Source: Verrucomicrobiaceae bacterium (GTDB lineage: Bacteria > Verrucomicrobiota > Verrucomicrobiia > Verrucomicrobiales > Verrucomicrobiaceae). Taken from it: a stretch of DNA of 64,000 nt. Shown one piece after another: positions 26,141 to 36,441 of the stretch (positions within the stretch are counted from its first letter, which is position 1; each line of letters starts with the position of its first letter). The notes below the pieces were generated by a model. It had not been told where the DNA came from, ran no database searches, and was given only the letters and a program-made list of their open reading frames with translations. The translations under genes and the position numbers were made by a program. Location: contig JADJPW010000004.1 of NCBI GenBank assembly GCA_016713035.1, positions 535,474 through 599,473 on the forward strand, in the 5' to 3' direction.

Positions 26141-28181
26141 ATGCACCGCCCACTCCACATCTGGATCACCTTTTTCGCCTGCCTGAGCTTATTGCTGGCA
26201 GCGACGGGGTGGGTCGTTTGGCACACGCTGGGGCTGGAAAGAGCACGCGAAATGGCGGCGATGGATGCGGATCGGCAGGAGCGCGTGCGGCTGGCGCTGT
26301 GGCGCATGGATTTCCAGGCGAGCTCGCTGTTGCTGCGGGAAAATGCTCGGCCGCCGCATGATTTCCGCGCCTTTCATGCACCTGAGGGCGTGGTGGGGAA
26401 GGATAACGACCTCTTTAAAAAGGGCGAGGTGCTCGCAGCCTCGTCACTGCTCACGGAGTTACCAGAGAACGTGCTGCTGCATTTTCAGATCGACGCCGCA
26501 GGCACGATAAAATCCCCCCAGGTGCCGCAAAACAGCGAGCGCGATGTGGCGCTGGCTCTCTTCGTCGATGAAGACGCTCTGAAACGCAGTGAGCAGCGGC
26601 TGCAAACCCTGCGCACGCTGCTGGCGAAGCCTGCGGATAAAGCGACAAATCGGGATGTGCTCATGCAACACGCCTGCGTGAGCCCACTGGAGATAAAGGC
26701 CAAGGCCGATATCTCCGCCACCAACACCAACCTGCTGCGAAACAACAATTGGGCCTCTCAACAAGGCTTGCTGGTGCCTGAGCAGCAAACCCTGAACTCG
26801 ACGGAGAATTTCATCCGCAGCCGTGCTGTGGCGCAACAGAGCGAGGAGGCGATCAAGCAGCAGAATGCGCCTCAATTGAAGACCTTAGCCGCAAATCCCA
26901 TCCTAGCCGAAAAACCGGCCCCAATGGCCGCAAAAGCGCCATCGCTGGCTTATTCCGATGATGGCTCGAAAACCCGTACGGCAGCCCCAGCAGCAGCTGC
27001 TGCAGCAGCGCCCATTGCGCCTATGGCACCCGCTGAGGCCAAAATTGATGCCGTGACACTTGGGGATTTCGGCCCTATCCAAGTCCAAATCAGCCCCCAA
27101 GGCCGGTTCGCGGCCCTTTCAGGGTGTGTGGCTCGATGGGAATCTGATCCTCACTCGTGAGGCATGGGTGGATGGCATGCGCATCGTGCAAGGCGTGTGG
27201 CTGGACTGGCCCGCACTGCAAAAAGCCTGGATCGGTGAGCTGGGTGATTTGTTCCAAAAAGCCAGTCTAGAACCCGCCGCGAATGCGGAGCGCGATACGC
27301 CCCCGCTGGATGATCCGCTTCGTTTTGCTGCCTTGCCAGTGCGGCTGGTGCCAGGCGTCCTTGATCTGCCAGATCTACCCTTTTGGACTCCTCTACGCCG
27401 ATCACTCGCTGCCGCAGTCGCTTGTGTGCTGCTGGCCGCACTCGCGGTGGCGCTGCTGCTTTATGGCACGGTGGCTCTGAGTGAGCGTAGGGCTGCCTTT
27501 GTCTCTGCCGTGACGCATGAGCTGCGCACGCCACTGACGACTTTCCGCCTCTACTCCGAGATGCTGTCCGATGACATGGTGAAGGACGAGGCCCAGCGCA
27601 AAACCTACCTCGATACACTCACGGGTGAAGCTGGTCGCCTGAGTCATCTGGTGGAAAATGTACTCGCCTATGCGCGGCTGGAGCGCGGCAGCGCAAAATC
27701 GCGTGCAGAACAGACCAGCATCGGAGCCCTGCTGGATCGCATCCTCCCGCGTCTGCAACAGCGGGCGAGTGAATGCAGCATGGAGGTGCGTGTGGATGTC
27801 ACCGAGTCGGATCGGCAGACGCGTCTGCACATCGACACTGGCGCGGTGGAGCAGATCCTTTTTAATTTAGTCGATAACGCCTGCAAATACGCCGCTCCAC
27901 GGGCCGCGCAGCCCGTGATCCACATCGAGGCAGACACGCGTGGCAAGTTCGCCATACTGCGTGTGCGTGATCATGGCGCTGGCATCTCACGCGGCGAGCA
28001 GCGGCGCATCTTCCGCCCCTTTCACAAAAGCGCCGATGAAGCAGCTCACTCCGCCCCAGGTGTGGGCCTGGGCCTCGCGCTCTGTCAGCGGCTCGCCACA
28101 GCACTGGGCGGTGAGATCACACTGGATGCCGCATGGAAAGACGGCGCATGCTTTGTGGTGCGGCTGCCACGGCTGGCGTGA
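26141..28181 (+). CDS. Membrane sensor histidine kinase, one frameshift
   Basis: Partner of the OmpR-type regulator. TM1 is about residues 7-28. A large periplasmic domain (about 390 residues) follows, with a Gln/Asn-rich stretch and an Ala/Pro-rich segment. TM2 lies near 27405-27475 (AVACVLLAALAVALLLYG). There is no clear HAMP. HisKA has SAVTHELRTPLTTFRLYSEM; the ATPase domain has LVDNACKYA, VRDHGAGIS and GVGLGLALCQ. The first frame ends at 27160 and the rest is in a frame open from 27060, so one indel near 27110 should join them into about 680 residues. Signal unknown. Confidence 0.82.
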
Positions 28182-28239
28182 GTAGGCGGGGAGCTTTCCG
28201 TGCTTGCCAAAAGCGACTCAAGCCCGCATTTTCCCCATC

Positions 28240-28806
28240 ATGGCGCTGACCCATCTCCATCCCGGCCTCCAAAAGCGTGCCCTGCCTCTCTCCGTGAAGG
28301 CATGGCACGAAATGATCGCCAAAGGACTCGTGTCGAAGCGTGCGGAGCTCATCCGCGGAGTCATCATCGAGAAAATGTCGAAGTCTATTTCCCACGCGAA
28401 GCTGTCTTCACGTTTGTTGAAGACCTTAATCAAAGCCTTGAGCGACCATTTCTGGGTGCGATCCGAGACGCCACTCACGCTCATAGATTCAGAGCCCGAG
28501 CCCGACCTCTCCGTCGTTGCTGGAGCCGAGGAGACTCACCGTGGCCATCCCCGCACCGCAAAGCTCGTCATCGAAGTCTCCGTGACCACACTCGCAGAAG
28601 ACCGCGACATGATCGAAATCTACGCCGAAGCCGGCGTGGAGGAATTCTGGATCGTGGATGCAGAGCACCGCTGCGTGGAGGTCCATCGTCAGCCTGTGGA
28701 TGGACATTACATGATCAGTGAAGTCCGCGCTGCGGGCCAAGTGCTCGACTGCGTGGCCCTACCCGGTGTGCGGGTGGATGTGAGTGAGCTTTTTGCGGGA
28801 ATCTGA
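28240..28806 (+). CDS. Uma2-family protein (putative restriction-endonuclease fold)
   Basis: About 188 residues from the ATG at 28240 (MALTHLHPGLQ). Typical Uma2/DUF820 order: ELIRGVIIEKM (early Glu), SEPEPDLSVV (Asp), KLVIEVSVTT (Glu in the PD-(D/E)XK-like core), YAEAGVEEFWIVDAEHR and a C-terminal beta part. Function of this family is not established; a nuclease is inferred from fold. It follows the kinase gene in the same direction, without evident linkage. Confidence 0.85.
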   Translation: MALTHLHPGLQKRALPLSVKAWHEMIAKGLVSKRAELIRGVIIEKMSKSISHAKLSSRLLKTLIKALSDHFWVRSETPLTLIDSEPEPDLSVVAGAEETHRGHPRTAKLVIEVSVTTLAEDRDMIEIYAEAGVEEFWIVDAEHRCVEVHRQPVDGHYMISEVRAAGQVLDCVALPGVRVDVSELFAGI

Positions 28807-28841
28807 GCGAAGGCGGCTCCACGGGCGTATTCCACCGCCTG

Positions 28842-30488
28842 ATGAAGACATTCCTCTTTCTGATCTGCGGCGTGGTAGCGACTCTGGCGCAGGAATTGCC
28901 CCCGCTCGACCTCGGCGGTGTGCGTGAGCAGCATGTGATGATCCCCATGCGGGATGGCGTGCGGCTTTCGGCCTATCTCTATCTACCCGCAGGGGATGCC
29001 AAAGTGCCCGCCGTCTTTGAGCAGCGCTACGCAGACATCAGCGGAGCGGGGACTCGGAAAAATGCCGCCGATCTGGCCCGCCATGGCTACGCCGTGGCCA
29101 TGGTGAACTTCCGTGGCTCGCAGAAGAGCGAGGGGCACTACGTCGGTTACCGCGCACTCGCCTGGGGTGAGCAAAAAGACGGCTACGACACCTGCGAGTG
29201 GCTCGCAACCCAACCGTGGTGCACGGGCAAGGTCGGCACCTTCGGCAGCTCGCAGGGTGGCTTTGCGCAGAATTTTTTGGCCGTCACTCAGCCCCCGCAT
29301 CTGACCTGCCAGTACATGGTCGATACGGGCTTGAGCCTGTTTCAAGAGGGCTACCGCATCGGCGGCGTCACGCGTCCGGGCCGCTTCGCCGACTTCGGCA
29401 AAAACTGCCGCGTGCCAGAGGATAATGCCGCCCTCATGCGCCAGTGGGATGCCCATCCGCACTACGATGACTACTGGCGTGCAGAGGACTGCACGCTGCA
29501 CTTTGCCAAGATGAAGGTGCCCTGCTTCACCATCGGGAGCTGGTATGACTTCATGGTCCAGGGCAGCGTGATGAGCTACCTCGGCCGCAGGGCAAATGCT
29601 CCCCAGCAGCTCGTGCTCGGCCCCTGGCTGCACGGACGGCTCAATAAAGGCAGTAAGGTGGCCGAAATGGTCTATCCCCAGAACGCCACATGGCCAGAGC
29701 TGCCACACATGGTGCGGTGGTTCGATCATTGGCTCAAAGGCGCAGCCAATGGCATCGAAAAAGAGCCCGCCGTGCGCTACTACGTCATGGGAGCCACTGG
29801 TGAGCCAAATGCTCCCGGAAACGTCTGGCGCGAGGCCTCCGACTGGCCCCCACAGAGCACCGAGACCGCTTTTTATCTCCAAGAGGCTGCCGCACTCACC
29901 CCAGCCGCCCCTACCGCCCAACAGAGCGGCACCAGCTATGACAGCGATCCGCAGAATCCCATGCAGATGCCCGGCAGAGCCTTCCTGGGGGCCAAAGACG
30001 CCCGCGAATTCGAGGCGCAAAAAGACGTGCGCGTGTGGACCACTCCCGTGCTCGAAAAACCGCTCGAAATCACCGGCCAAGTCTTCGCCGACCTATGGAT
30101 CACCTCCACCGCCAAAGACACCGACGTCATCGTGCGTCTCTCTGACGTGTATCCAGACGGGCGCAGCATGCTGCTGATGGATTACCCGCTGCGGACACGG
30201 TATCGCGAAGGGTTCGACCACGAAGCGCTGCTCACCCCCGGCCAGCCAGCACGGCTCAAATGGCACCTCGGCTGGACCAGCATCATCCTGAATGCCGGAC
30301 ATCGCCTACGCGTGACCGTGACCAGCTCTGGAGCCCCACTTTATGAGCCAAATAGCCAAACCGGCGGCCCACAGACACAGGACTGGCTCAAAGATGCCGT
30401 AAAGGCCACCCACACCGTGTTACACGAAAAAGAGCACGCTTCTCGCGTGCTCCTTCCGGTGATGAAAAATAGATCCGTGGGCGATTAA
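28842..30488 (+). CDS. CocE/NonD-family exported hydrolase
   Basis: Product of 548 residues with a signal peptide (MKTFLFLICGVVATLAQ). The alpha/beta-hydrolase core has MIPMRDGVRLSAYLYLP, GTFGSSQGGFAQ (nucleophile Ser about 134) and LGPWLHGRL (His); the C-terminal jelly-roll (X-Pro dipeptidyl-peptidase C domain) includes RVWTTPVLEKPLEITGQV and GHRLRVTVTSS. Family members cleave acyl or peptide bonds (cocaine esterase, glutaryl acylase, X-Pro peptidase). The substrate is not deducible. The last four bases overlap the convergent rplS stop. Confidence 0.87.
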   Translation: MKTFLFLICGVVATLAQELPPLDLGGVREQHVMIPMRDGVRLSAYLYLPAGDAKVPAVFEQRYADISGAGTRKNAADLARHGYAVAMVNFRGSQKSEGHYVGYRALAWGEQKDGYDTCEWLATQPWCTGKVGTFGSSQGGFAQNFLAVTQPPHLTCQYMVDTGLSLFQEGYRIGGVTRPGRFADFGKNCRVPEDNAALMRQWDAHPHYDDYWRAEDCTLHFAKMKVPCFTIGSWYDFMVQGSVMSYLGRRANAPQQLVLGPWLHGRLNKGSKVAEMVYPQNATWPELPHMVRWFDHWLKGAANGIEKEPAVRYYVMGATGEPNAPGNVWREASDWPPQSTETAFYLQEAAALTPAAPTAQQSGTSYDSDPQNPMQMPGRAFLGAKDAREFEAQKDVRVWTTPVLEKPLEITGQVFADLWITSTAKDTDVIVRLSDVYPDGRSMLLMDYPLRTRYREGFDHEALLTPGQPARLKWHLGWTSIILNAGHRLRVTVTSSGAPLYEPNSQTGGPQTQDWLKDAVKATHTVLHEKEHASRVLLPVMKNRSVGD

Positions 30489-30847
30489 GCCGCTTCGATC
30501 TGCTGGGCCACTTCCTTGACGGTCATGGCTTCCTTGCCCTGACGGCCACGGAGGTAATGCAGGCGTGCGCGGCGGACGCGGCCGGGTTTGGTCACTTCGA
30601 CCTTGGCCACCTTCGGGCTATGCACGGGGAAAACACGTTCGACACCTTCGCCGTAGCTGATTTTGCGCACGGTGAAGGCCTCATTGATGCCGTAGCCTTT
30701 GCGGGCGATGACGATGCCGTTGAAGAGCTGGATACGCTCTTTGTCACCTTCGATCACTCGGGTGTGCACCTTCACGGTGTCTCCCACGCGGAATTCGGTG
30801 AGGTCTTTTTTGAGCTGCTCTTGATTGATCTTCTCGATGGTATTCAT
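30485..30847 (-). CDS. rplS: 50S ribosomal protein L19
   Basis: Product of 120 residues with family signatures FRVGDTVKVHTRVIEGDKER, FNGIVIARKGYGINEAFTVR and VRRARLHYLRGRQGK. It sits at the 30S/50S interface. Usual rimM/trmD neighbours are not present downstream; the gene appears alone and converges on the CocE gene. Confidence 0.96.
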   Translation of the reverse strand: MNTIEKINQEQLKKDLTEFRVGDTVKVHTRVIEGDKERIQLFNGIVIARKGYGINEAFTVRKISYGEGVERVFPVHSPKVAKVEVTKPGRVRRARLHYLRGRQGKEAMTVKEVAQQIEAA

Positions 30848-31054
30848 GACTAAAGGGGTCCCAAAAAACGCGCCTCAGACGGGGGTTGCAAAACAAGGCC
30901 TGGGGGGCGAGGGGGCGCGAAGATGGGCAGTTCACCCTCTTTGGCAACCGCTTTTTAGGCCGTCGAGCTGGGATCTTTCATCCATGCCCCCTGCCCTGCG
31001 GGGTGCCTGTTTGCGATTTTCCCTAGCTCGGTGTAGCCTCACAGCCCTGTCTTT

Positions 31055-31408
31055 ATGCCAGAAAAAACCATCTTCCAGAAAATCATCGACCGCGAGATCC
31101 CCGCACCCCTCGTCTATGAGGACGATCTCGTCGCCGCATTCAACGACATCAATCCCCAGGCCCCCGTGCACATGCTCATCGTGCCGAAAAAGCTCATTCC
31201 GCGTGTCGGGGAGGCTGTGGCAGACGATCAGGCCACGCTGGGGGCCCTGCTGCTCGCAGCGGGCAAAATCGCCGAAAAACTGGGCATTCGCCCGCGTGAA
31301 AAGGGCTTCCGCCTCGTCATCAACCACGGGCACGATGCCGGCGAGACCGTCCCCCACCTCCACGTCCACCTCCTGGCTGGCCGCGAGCTCACTTGGCCGC
31401 CCGGTTGA
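31055..31408 (+). CDS. HIT-family protein (HinT-like nucleotide hydrolase)
   Basis: Product of 117 residues, typical for HinT. The N-terminus IFQKIIDREIPAPLVYEDD and the histidine triad VPHLHVHLLAGREL define a purine nucleoside phosphoramidase of the Hint branch. Cytoplasmic. It divides the divergent region with rplS. Confidence 0.93.
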   Translation: MPEKTIFQKIIDREIPAPLVYEDDLVAAFNDINPQAPVHMLIVPKKLIPRVGEAVADDQATLGALLLAAGKIAEKLGIRPREKGFRLVINHGHDAGETVPHLHVHLLAGRELTWPPG

Positions 31409-31454
31409 GAAAAAATGCAACTTTCGCCCGCTGCCTAGGTTTCCCCCAGTCGCT

Positions 31455-31892
31455 ATGGAACCGCTGTCACCCCAAGATCCGATCAAACACCTGCTGGCCG
31501 ATGCCCGCGAGGTGCCGGTGCGGCCGAATTTCGCCCAAAATGTGCTCCGAGCGGCCCGCCAGACGCCGCAGGATCGTGGCCTTCTCTCGGCCCTACGTGC
31601 TTGGTGGGAGGAAAAGACCACCCCGATGGGCCTCGGCCTCGCGGGAGGTGCCTTGGCGGCCCTCGTGCTCGGTTTTGCCCTCCTCAGTGGCGGCGGGGCA
31701 CCATCCGCCACCGGCCCCACCGTGGCGAAAACGGCTCCTATCATCGAAAAAGTCACTCCTGTAGCCGCAGACATGCCGCTGCTCCCCGTGGCCGAAGCAG
31801 AGCTAGAGGCTCCTTTTGACACCGAGGCCCTTTTTGCCGTGCAAGACGCCTCCGAGCTCAGTGACAGCCAGATCAGCTTCCTGCTCTATTAG
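31455..31892 (+). CDS. Single-pass membrane protein, unknown
   Basis: Product of 145 residues: a basic N-terminal segment (FAQNVLRAARQTPQ), one membrane helix at about 57-76 (GLGLAGGALAALVLGFALL) and an Ala/Pro/Glu-rich outer part ending SDSQISFLLY. The layout resembles short anti-sigma or trailing subunits of sigma operons, but no sigma gene is adjacent. Its stop overlaps the convergent coaC-like stop by four bases. Confidence 0.6.
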   Translation: MEPLSPQDPIKHLLADAREVPVRPNFAQNVLRAARQTPQDRGLLSALRAWWEEKTTPMGLGLAGGALAALVLGFALLSGGGAPSATGPTVAKTAPIIEKVTPVAADMPLLPVAEAELEAPFDTEALFAVQDASELSDSQISFLLY

Positions 31893-32431
31893 GCCTTGGC
31901 GCTGAGGATCGCGTCCACCGCACTCAAAATCGTCTCCACCTCCGCCAAGCGGCCCACGCCCTCGTATCCGCAGGCCAGCAGACCCTCCGCAGGCTCTACG
32001 AACTGGGCCCCAAAGCCCCGCAGCGTCTCCACATTCCGCACCGTAGCCGGATGCAGCCACATTTTCCCATTCATCGCCGGAGCGATCAAAATCGGTGCCC
32101 GTGTGGCCAGCGCGATGGCTGTCAGCGCATCATGCGCGAAGCCCTGCGCCATCGCTGCCAGCACATTCGCAGTCGCCGGCGCGATCAGCAGCAAATCTGC
32201 ATCATCCGCGAGCTGGATGTGCCCCGGCTGCCAGCCCTCCTTCTCCGCAAAGAGGTCCGTAATCACCGCATGCCGTGAGAGCGTGCCCAGCGTCAGCGGA
32301 GTGATGAATTCCTGCGCTCCACGGCTCATCACACACGTCACTGAGTGCCCAGCTTTGGTGAGCTGGCTGGCGAGGTCCGCCGCCTTGTAGGCTGCGATAG
32401 AGCCCGTGATACCGAGAATGATGCGTGACAT
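31889..32431 (-). CDS. Phosphopantothenoylcysteine decarboxylase-like flavoprotein (CoaC, stand-alone)
   Basis: Product of 180 residues. FMN-binding flavoprotein fold: ILGITGSIAAYKAADLAS, LLIAPATANVLAAMAQG and the substrate-recognition motif PAMNGKMWLHPATVRN. It decarboxylates 4'-phosphopantothenoyl-cysteine in coenzyme A biosynthesis. Only the CoaC half is present; the CoaB synthetase half, usually fused, is absent and is not next to it. UbiX-type or peptide-Cys decarboxylases share the fold, but the MNxxMW motif favours CoaC. Confidence 0.85.
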   Translation of the reverse strand: MSRIILGITGSIAAYKAADLASQLTKAGHSVTCVMSRGAQEFITPLTLGTLSRHAVITDLFAEKEGWQPGHIQLADDADLLLIAPATANVLAAMAQGFAHDALTAIALATRAPILIAPAMNGKMWLHPATVRNVETLRGFGAQFVEPAEGLLACGYEGVGRLAEVETILSAVDAILSAKA

Positions 32432-32548
32432 GTCTGCACAGCTTTAGCACGCCCAGCGCACGATCTAAAGCACGAACTACGAACCGCCTCTTGCCAGCAT
32501 GCCCACGCAGGCCCACAGTCCGCCCCCCACTTTCACCCACACCACCGA

Positions 32549-33037
32549 ATGCGCTGCCCGAAATGCGGAAGCTCCCAGGATAAAGTCATCGACTCACGCG
32601 AAGCGCGTGAGGGCAGCTCTATCCGCCGCCGCCGCGAGTGCATGAAATGTAACTTCCGCTTCACCACCTACGAAATCATCGAGCGCGAGGAACTCCGCGT
32701 CGTGAAGCGCAACGGTGCCCGTGAAAACTTCAATCGCGACAAGCTCCTTTCCGGTGTGCGCAAAGCCTGTGAAAAGCGCCCCGTCAAAATGGAGGACATC
32801 GAGCTCCTCGTCGATGACATCACCAATGAACTCGCGGAAGAGGGCTACAAAGAAATCCCCAGCACCGTCATCGGCGCGAAGGTGATGCACGGCCTCGAAG
32901 CCCTCGATCACGTCGCCTACGTCCGCTACGCCAGTGTTTACCGCCAGTTCGAGGACGTCGGTGCCTTCATCGACGAGATCCAGAGCCTCGGGAAGCGCCG
33001 TCTGCGTGAAAAAGGCCAGCCTGAGCTCTTCCGCTAA
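32549..33037 (+). CDS. nrdR: Transcriptional repressor NrdR
   Basis: Product of 162 residues. N-terminal zinc ribbon (MRCPKCGS and ECMKCNFRFTTYE), then an ATP-cone (VVKRNGARENFNRDKLLSG, then HVAYVRYASVYRQF). NrdR represses ribonucleotide reductase genes when bound to ATP/dATP. Full family length. Upstream of valS in the same direction. Confidence 0.96.
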   Translation: MRCPKCGSSQDKVIDSREAREGSSIRRRRECMKCNFRFTTYEIIEREELRVVKRNGARENFNRDKLLSGVRKACEKRPVKMEDIELLVDDITNELAEEGYKEIPSTVIGAKVMHGLEALDHVAYVRYASVYRQFEDVGAFIDEIQSLGKRRLREKGQPELFR

Positions 33038-33118
33038 GCCCCGCCAGCAAAGAGGAGCAAAACTCCACGCTCCCTGCCCCTTGCTAGCTGTCGATTCTGC
33101 CCCATTTTCCGCGCCCCC

Positions 33119-35960
33119 ATGCCCGAACTCGAGAAAACCTACTCGCCCGCCGATGTCGAAGCCCGCTGGTATCAGCGCTGGCTCGATGACAAGTGCTTTG
33201 AAGCCGATCCCGCTCGTGTGAGCGAGAAGCGCCCGGCTTATTCCATCGTCATCCCGCCGCCGAACGTCACGGGCATCCTCACGCTCGGCCATGTGCTGAA
33301 CAACACCATCCAGGACATCCTCGCCCGCCGCGCCCGCATGCTGGGCAAGGAAGTGCTCTGGCTGCCCGGCACCGACCACGCCGGCATCGCCACGCAAAAC
33401 GTCGTCGAGAAGACGCTGAAAAAGCAGGGCGTCATCAAGCACCGCGACGATCTGGGCCGCGAGGGCCTCGTGGCGAAGATCTGGGAGTGGAAGGAAAAGC
33501 ACGGCGGCATCATCATCGAGCAGCTCAAGAAGCTCGGCGCCTCCTGCGACTGGAGCCGCGAGCGCTTCACCTTTGACGACGACTACAACGCCTGCGTCAT
33601 GCGCGTGTTCGTCGATCTCTACAAAAAGGGCCTCATTTACCGTGGCAAGCGCATGGTGAACTGGTGCCCGTCCTCCCTCACCGCGCTGAGCGATGAGGAG
33701 GTCGTCATGAAGGCGCAAAACGCCATCATGTATCACTTCAAAGTCGAGGTCGTCGAGGAACCCGGCACCTGGCTCACCATCGCCACCACGCGTCCGGAGG
33801 TCATCCCGGGCGACCAAGCCATCGCCGTGAATCCGAAGGACGAGCGTTATGCCCATCTCATCGGCAAACACGTCCGCCGTCCGCTGCCGGTCGAAAATCA
33901 AGAGCTGCTGCCGATCATCGCCGATGAGCATGTCGATTTCACCTTCGGCACCGGCGTGCTGAAGGTCACGCCCGCGCATGACAAGGCCGACTTTGAGATC
34001 GCGCAGCGTCACAACCTGCCCGCCGTCGATGTCATGCATCCGAACGGCGTGCTCAACGAACTCGCTGGCAAGGACCTCGCCGGCATGGAGCGCTTCGCCG
34101 CCCGCAAACGCGCCGCCGAGCTGCTCGCGGAAATCGGCAGCCTCGTCAAAGAGGAGCCGTATCAGAACAACCTCGGCTACTCCGAGCGTGCCGACGTGCC
34201 CATCGAGAGCCGTTTGAGCGAGCAGTGGTTCCTCAAATACCCGAGCGTGAAGGAAAGCCAGGCCGTCGTGGCCAATGGCGAGATGAAATTCCACCCCGAC
34301 CGCTGGGCCAAGGTCTATGACCACTGGATGACCGGCCTGCAGGATTGGTGCATCAGCCGCCAAGTCTGGTGGGGGCATCGGATTCCGGTGTGGAGCCAAG
34401 CGCGACAGCTTCCTGGACATCCCTGCCGCAATGCATGGTCGAAACATGTCAAAGGTCAGGCAATCGCGCACACCTGAAGGATAAGTTGTTCACGAAAACC
34501 GAATCCTGATCTGACTCGCCAGGACAACACCGGGAAAGCGAAGACGACTGTCGTTTCACGTCATCCAAAGAGAATGGCAGGATCAGCCGGCAATCTGATT
34601 TCAAGAAAAGGAGTTTGAGGATCTGGGCTTCACCCAAGACCCCGACGTCCTCGACACCTGGTTCAGCTCCTGGCTGTGGCCCTTCGCCACGATGGGATGG
34701 CCGGAGAAGACCTCCACACTGAAGGCTTTCTACCCGACGACCGATCTCGTCACGGGGCCGGACATCATCTTCTTCTGGGTCGCCCGCATGATCATGGCGG
34801 GCTTCGAGTGGATGGGAGAGCTGCCGTTCAAGAACGTCTATTTCACCGGCATCATCCGCGACAAGCAGGGCCGCAAGATGTCCAAATCGCTCGGCAATTC
34901 GCCCGATCCGCTGGAGCTGATCGCCAGCTACAGCGCGGATGCGTTGCGCTTCGGCATCATGCGCAGCGCCCCGCTCGGTCAGGACATCTGCTTCGACGAA
35001 AAGAACGTCGAGCTCGGCCGCAACTTCTGCACCAAGCTCTGGAACGCCGCCCGCTTCCGCCAGATGCAAGGTGGCGAGGTCGAGACCGAGATCAGCGCCG
35101 CCCTGCTCAGCAGCGACGACAAATGGATCCTCCTGCGCCTCAACACCGCCATCGCCGAAGTCAGCACCGCTTTGGAAGAATACCGCTTCAGCGACGCCAC
35201 CGCCACGCTCTACCGCTTCTTCTGGAGCGAGTATTGCGACTGGTACATCGAGGCCAGCAAGGCCGTGCTGCAAGGCAGCGATGAGAAGCGCAAGGCCAAC
35301 ACCCTCGCCGTCATCGACTTCGTGCTCGGCCACACGCTGCGTCTATTCCATCCCTTCATGCCCTTCATCACCGAAGAGCTGTGGCACGGCATGGGCTTCA
35401 ACGCCGACCTTCCCGACAACCAAGGCGGCAAGAGCATCATGTTCGCCGTTTGGCCGAAGCCTCTCGATGCGGACGAACTCGCCCACTTCGGCATCCTTCC
35501 CGAGGACGAACAGGCCGCGAACGACAAGTACAAGGCCGTCGAGCTTGGTCGTGGCCTCAAGAGCACTTTCAACATCAACAAGAAGGTGCGTTTCGTGCTC
35601 AAACCGGCCTCCGAGCTGCCCGCGCACGAAATCGAGGTCCTGCGCATCCTTCTCAACGCCGAGCCTCTGGAAGTCGATTCGGCCTTCCAGCCGAAAAAAG
35701 GCACTCCAGCGGCCCTCACGCCTCTGGGAGAGCTTTTCCTGCCTCTCGACGGTTTGATCGACGTGGAGGCCGAAACGGCTCGAGTGAGCAAGGAGATCGC
35801 CAAAGTGCAGTCGGAGCTGGAAAAGGTCCGTGCGAAGCTCGCCGACACGAATTTCACCTCCAAAGTGCCGCAGAAGGTCCTCGACGATCACACGCAGCGC
35901 GAGGCCGATTGGGCCGCACAGCTCGCGAAGCTCCAAACCATGCTCGAAGCACTGGGTTGA
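33119..35960 (+). CDS. valS: Valyl-tRNA synthetase, interrupted by frameshifts at about 34390-34630
   Basis: Class I aminoacyl-tRNA synthetase charging tRNA-Val. The first frame (to 34477) carries the HIGH-like block PPPNVTGILTLGHVLNN, WLPGTDHAGIATQ and the editing domain (ATTRPEVIPGDQAI). The second (open before 34692) has DVLDTWFSSWLWPF, DIIFFWVARMIM, the KMSKS loop in GRKMSKSLGN and the C-terminal coiled coil (AETARVSKEIAKVQSELEK). Between them, about 240 bases carry stops in every frame, yet each frame shows protein-like pieces (KRDSFLDIPAAMHG, KDKLFTKTES, EKEFEDLGFTQDPD). Several indels in a lineage-specific insertion are the likely cause. The gene is essential, so a sequence error is more likely than loss. 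Confidence 0.88.
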
Positions 35961-35967
35961 TGGCTCA

Positions 35968-36399
35968 TCAGGCCTTCCGGCCCTCTTCCACATCCATCAG
36001 ATCAAAGAAGACCTGAATGTCCTCGCGGTGACCGAGGCCAGCCTCTTCTTTTTGCTTCTGGAGTCCAGCGGAGGCGGCATCGCACCAGCCGCGCTTATTC
36101 ATGAAGCCGTTCCAGATTTCCATCTGCTCGGCATCAGGGCGGCGGCCATTTTGAAAGCACCACTCCAGCACTTCCTCATCCGTGCCGCCTTCCAGCGTGC
36201 GCTTTGTCAGATCCTCAAAGCTCACGCCTAGGAACCGGCACACGCGGTCATCAAAGGTGCGATTCCCCGACATGAAGCCCAGGTGATACCCTTCTGGTAG
36301 ATTACCCTCACGGGCAAAGTAACGAATCTTGTCCAAGATACGGCCAAACACCGCGATGCCGCCGACAGTGTCACGAGGGGAACGAAAAGGAAAAGCCAT
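35968..36399 (-). CDS. DUF5069 domain protein
   Basis: Product of 143 residues: RSPRDTVGGIAVFGRILDKI, FMSGNRTFDDRVCRFLGVSF and VLEWCFQNGRRPD match the DUF5069 proteins common in Verrucomicrobiota. No catalytic residue is assigned and the function is unknown. It converges on valS, with seven bases between the stops. Confidence 0.75.
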   Translation of the reverse strand: MAFPFRSPRDTVGGIAVFGRILDKIRYFAREGNLPEGYHLGFMSGNRTFDDRVCRFLGVSFEDLTKRTLEGGTDEEVLEWCFQNGRRPDAEQMEIWNGFMNKRGWCDAASAGLQKQKEEAGLGHREDIQVFFDLMDVEEGRKA

Positions 36400-36441
36400 G
36401 CGTACTCTTTAGTACAGCTCTAGCATCCGTCAATCTCCCCT

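Noticed and set aside
32594..34471. 625-codon open frame on the minus strand
   Set aside because: It is antisense to nrdR and valS, whose conserved motifs are clear; the long frame results from GC-rich codon use.
34390..34630. Insertion sequence or intron inside valS
   Set aside because: No terminal inverted repeats or target duplication; protein-like pieces in successive frames fit indels better.
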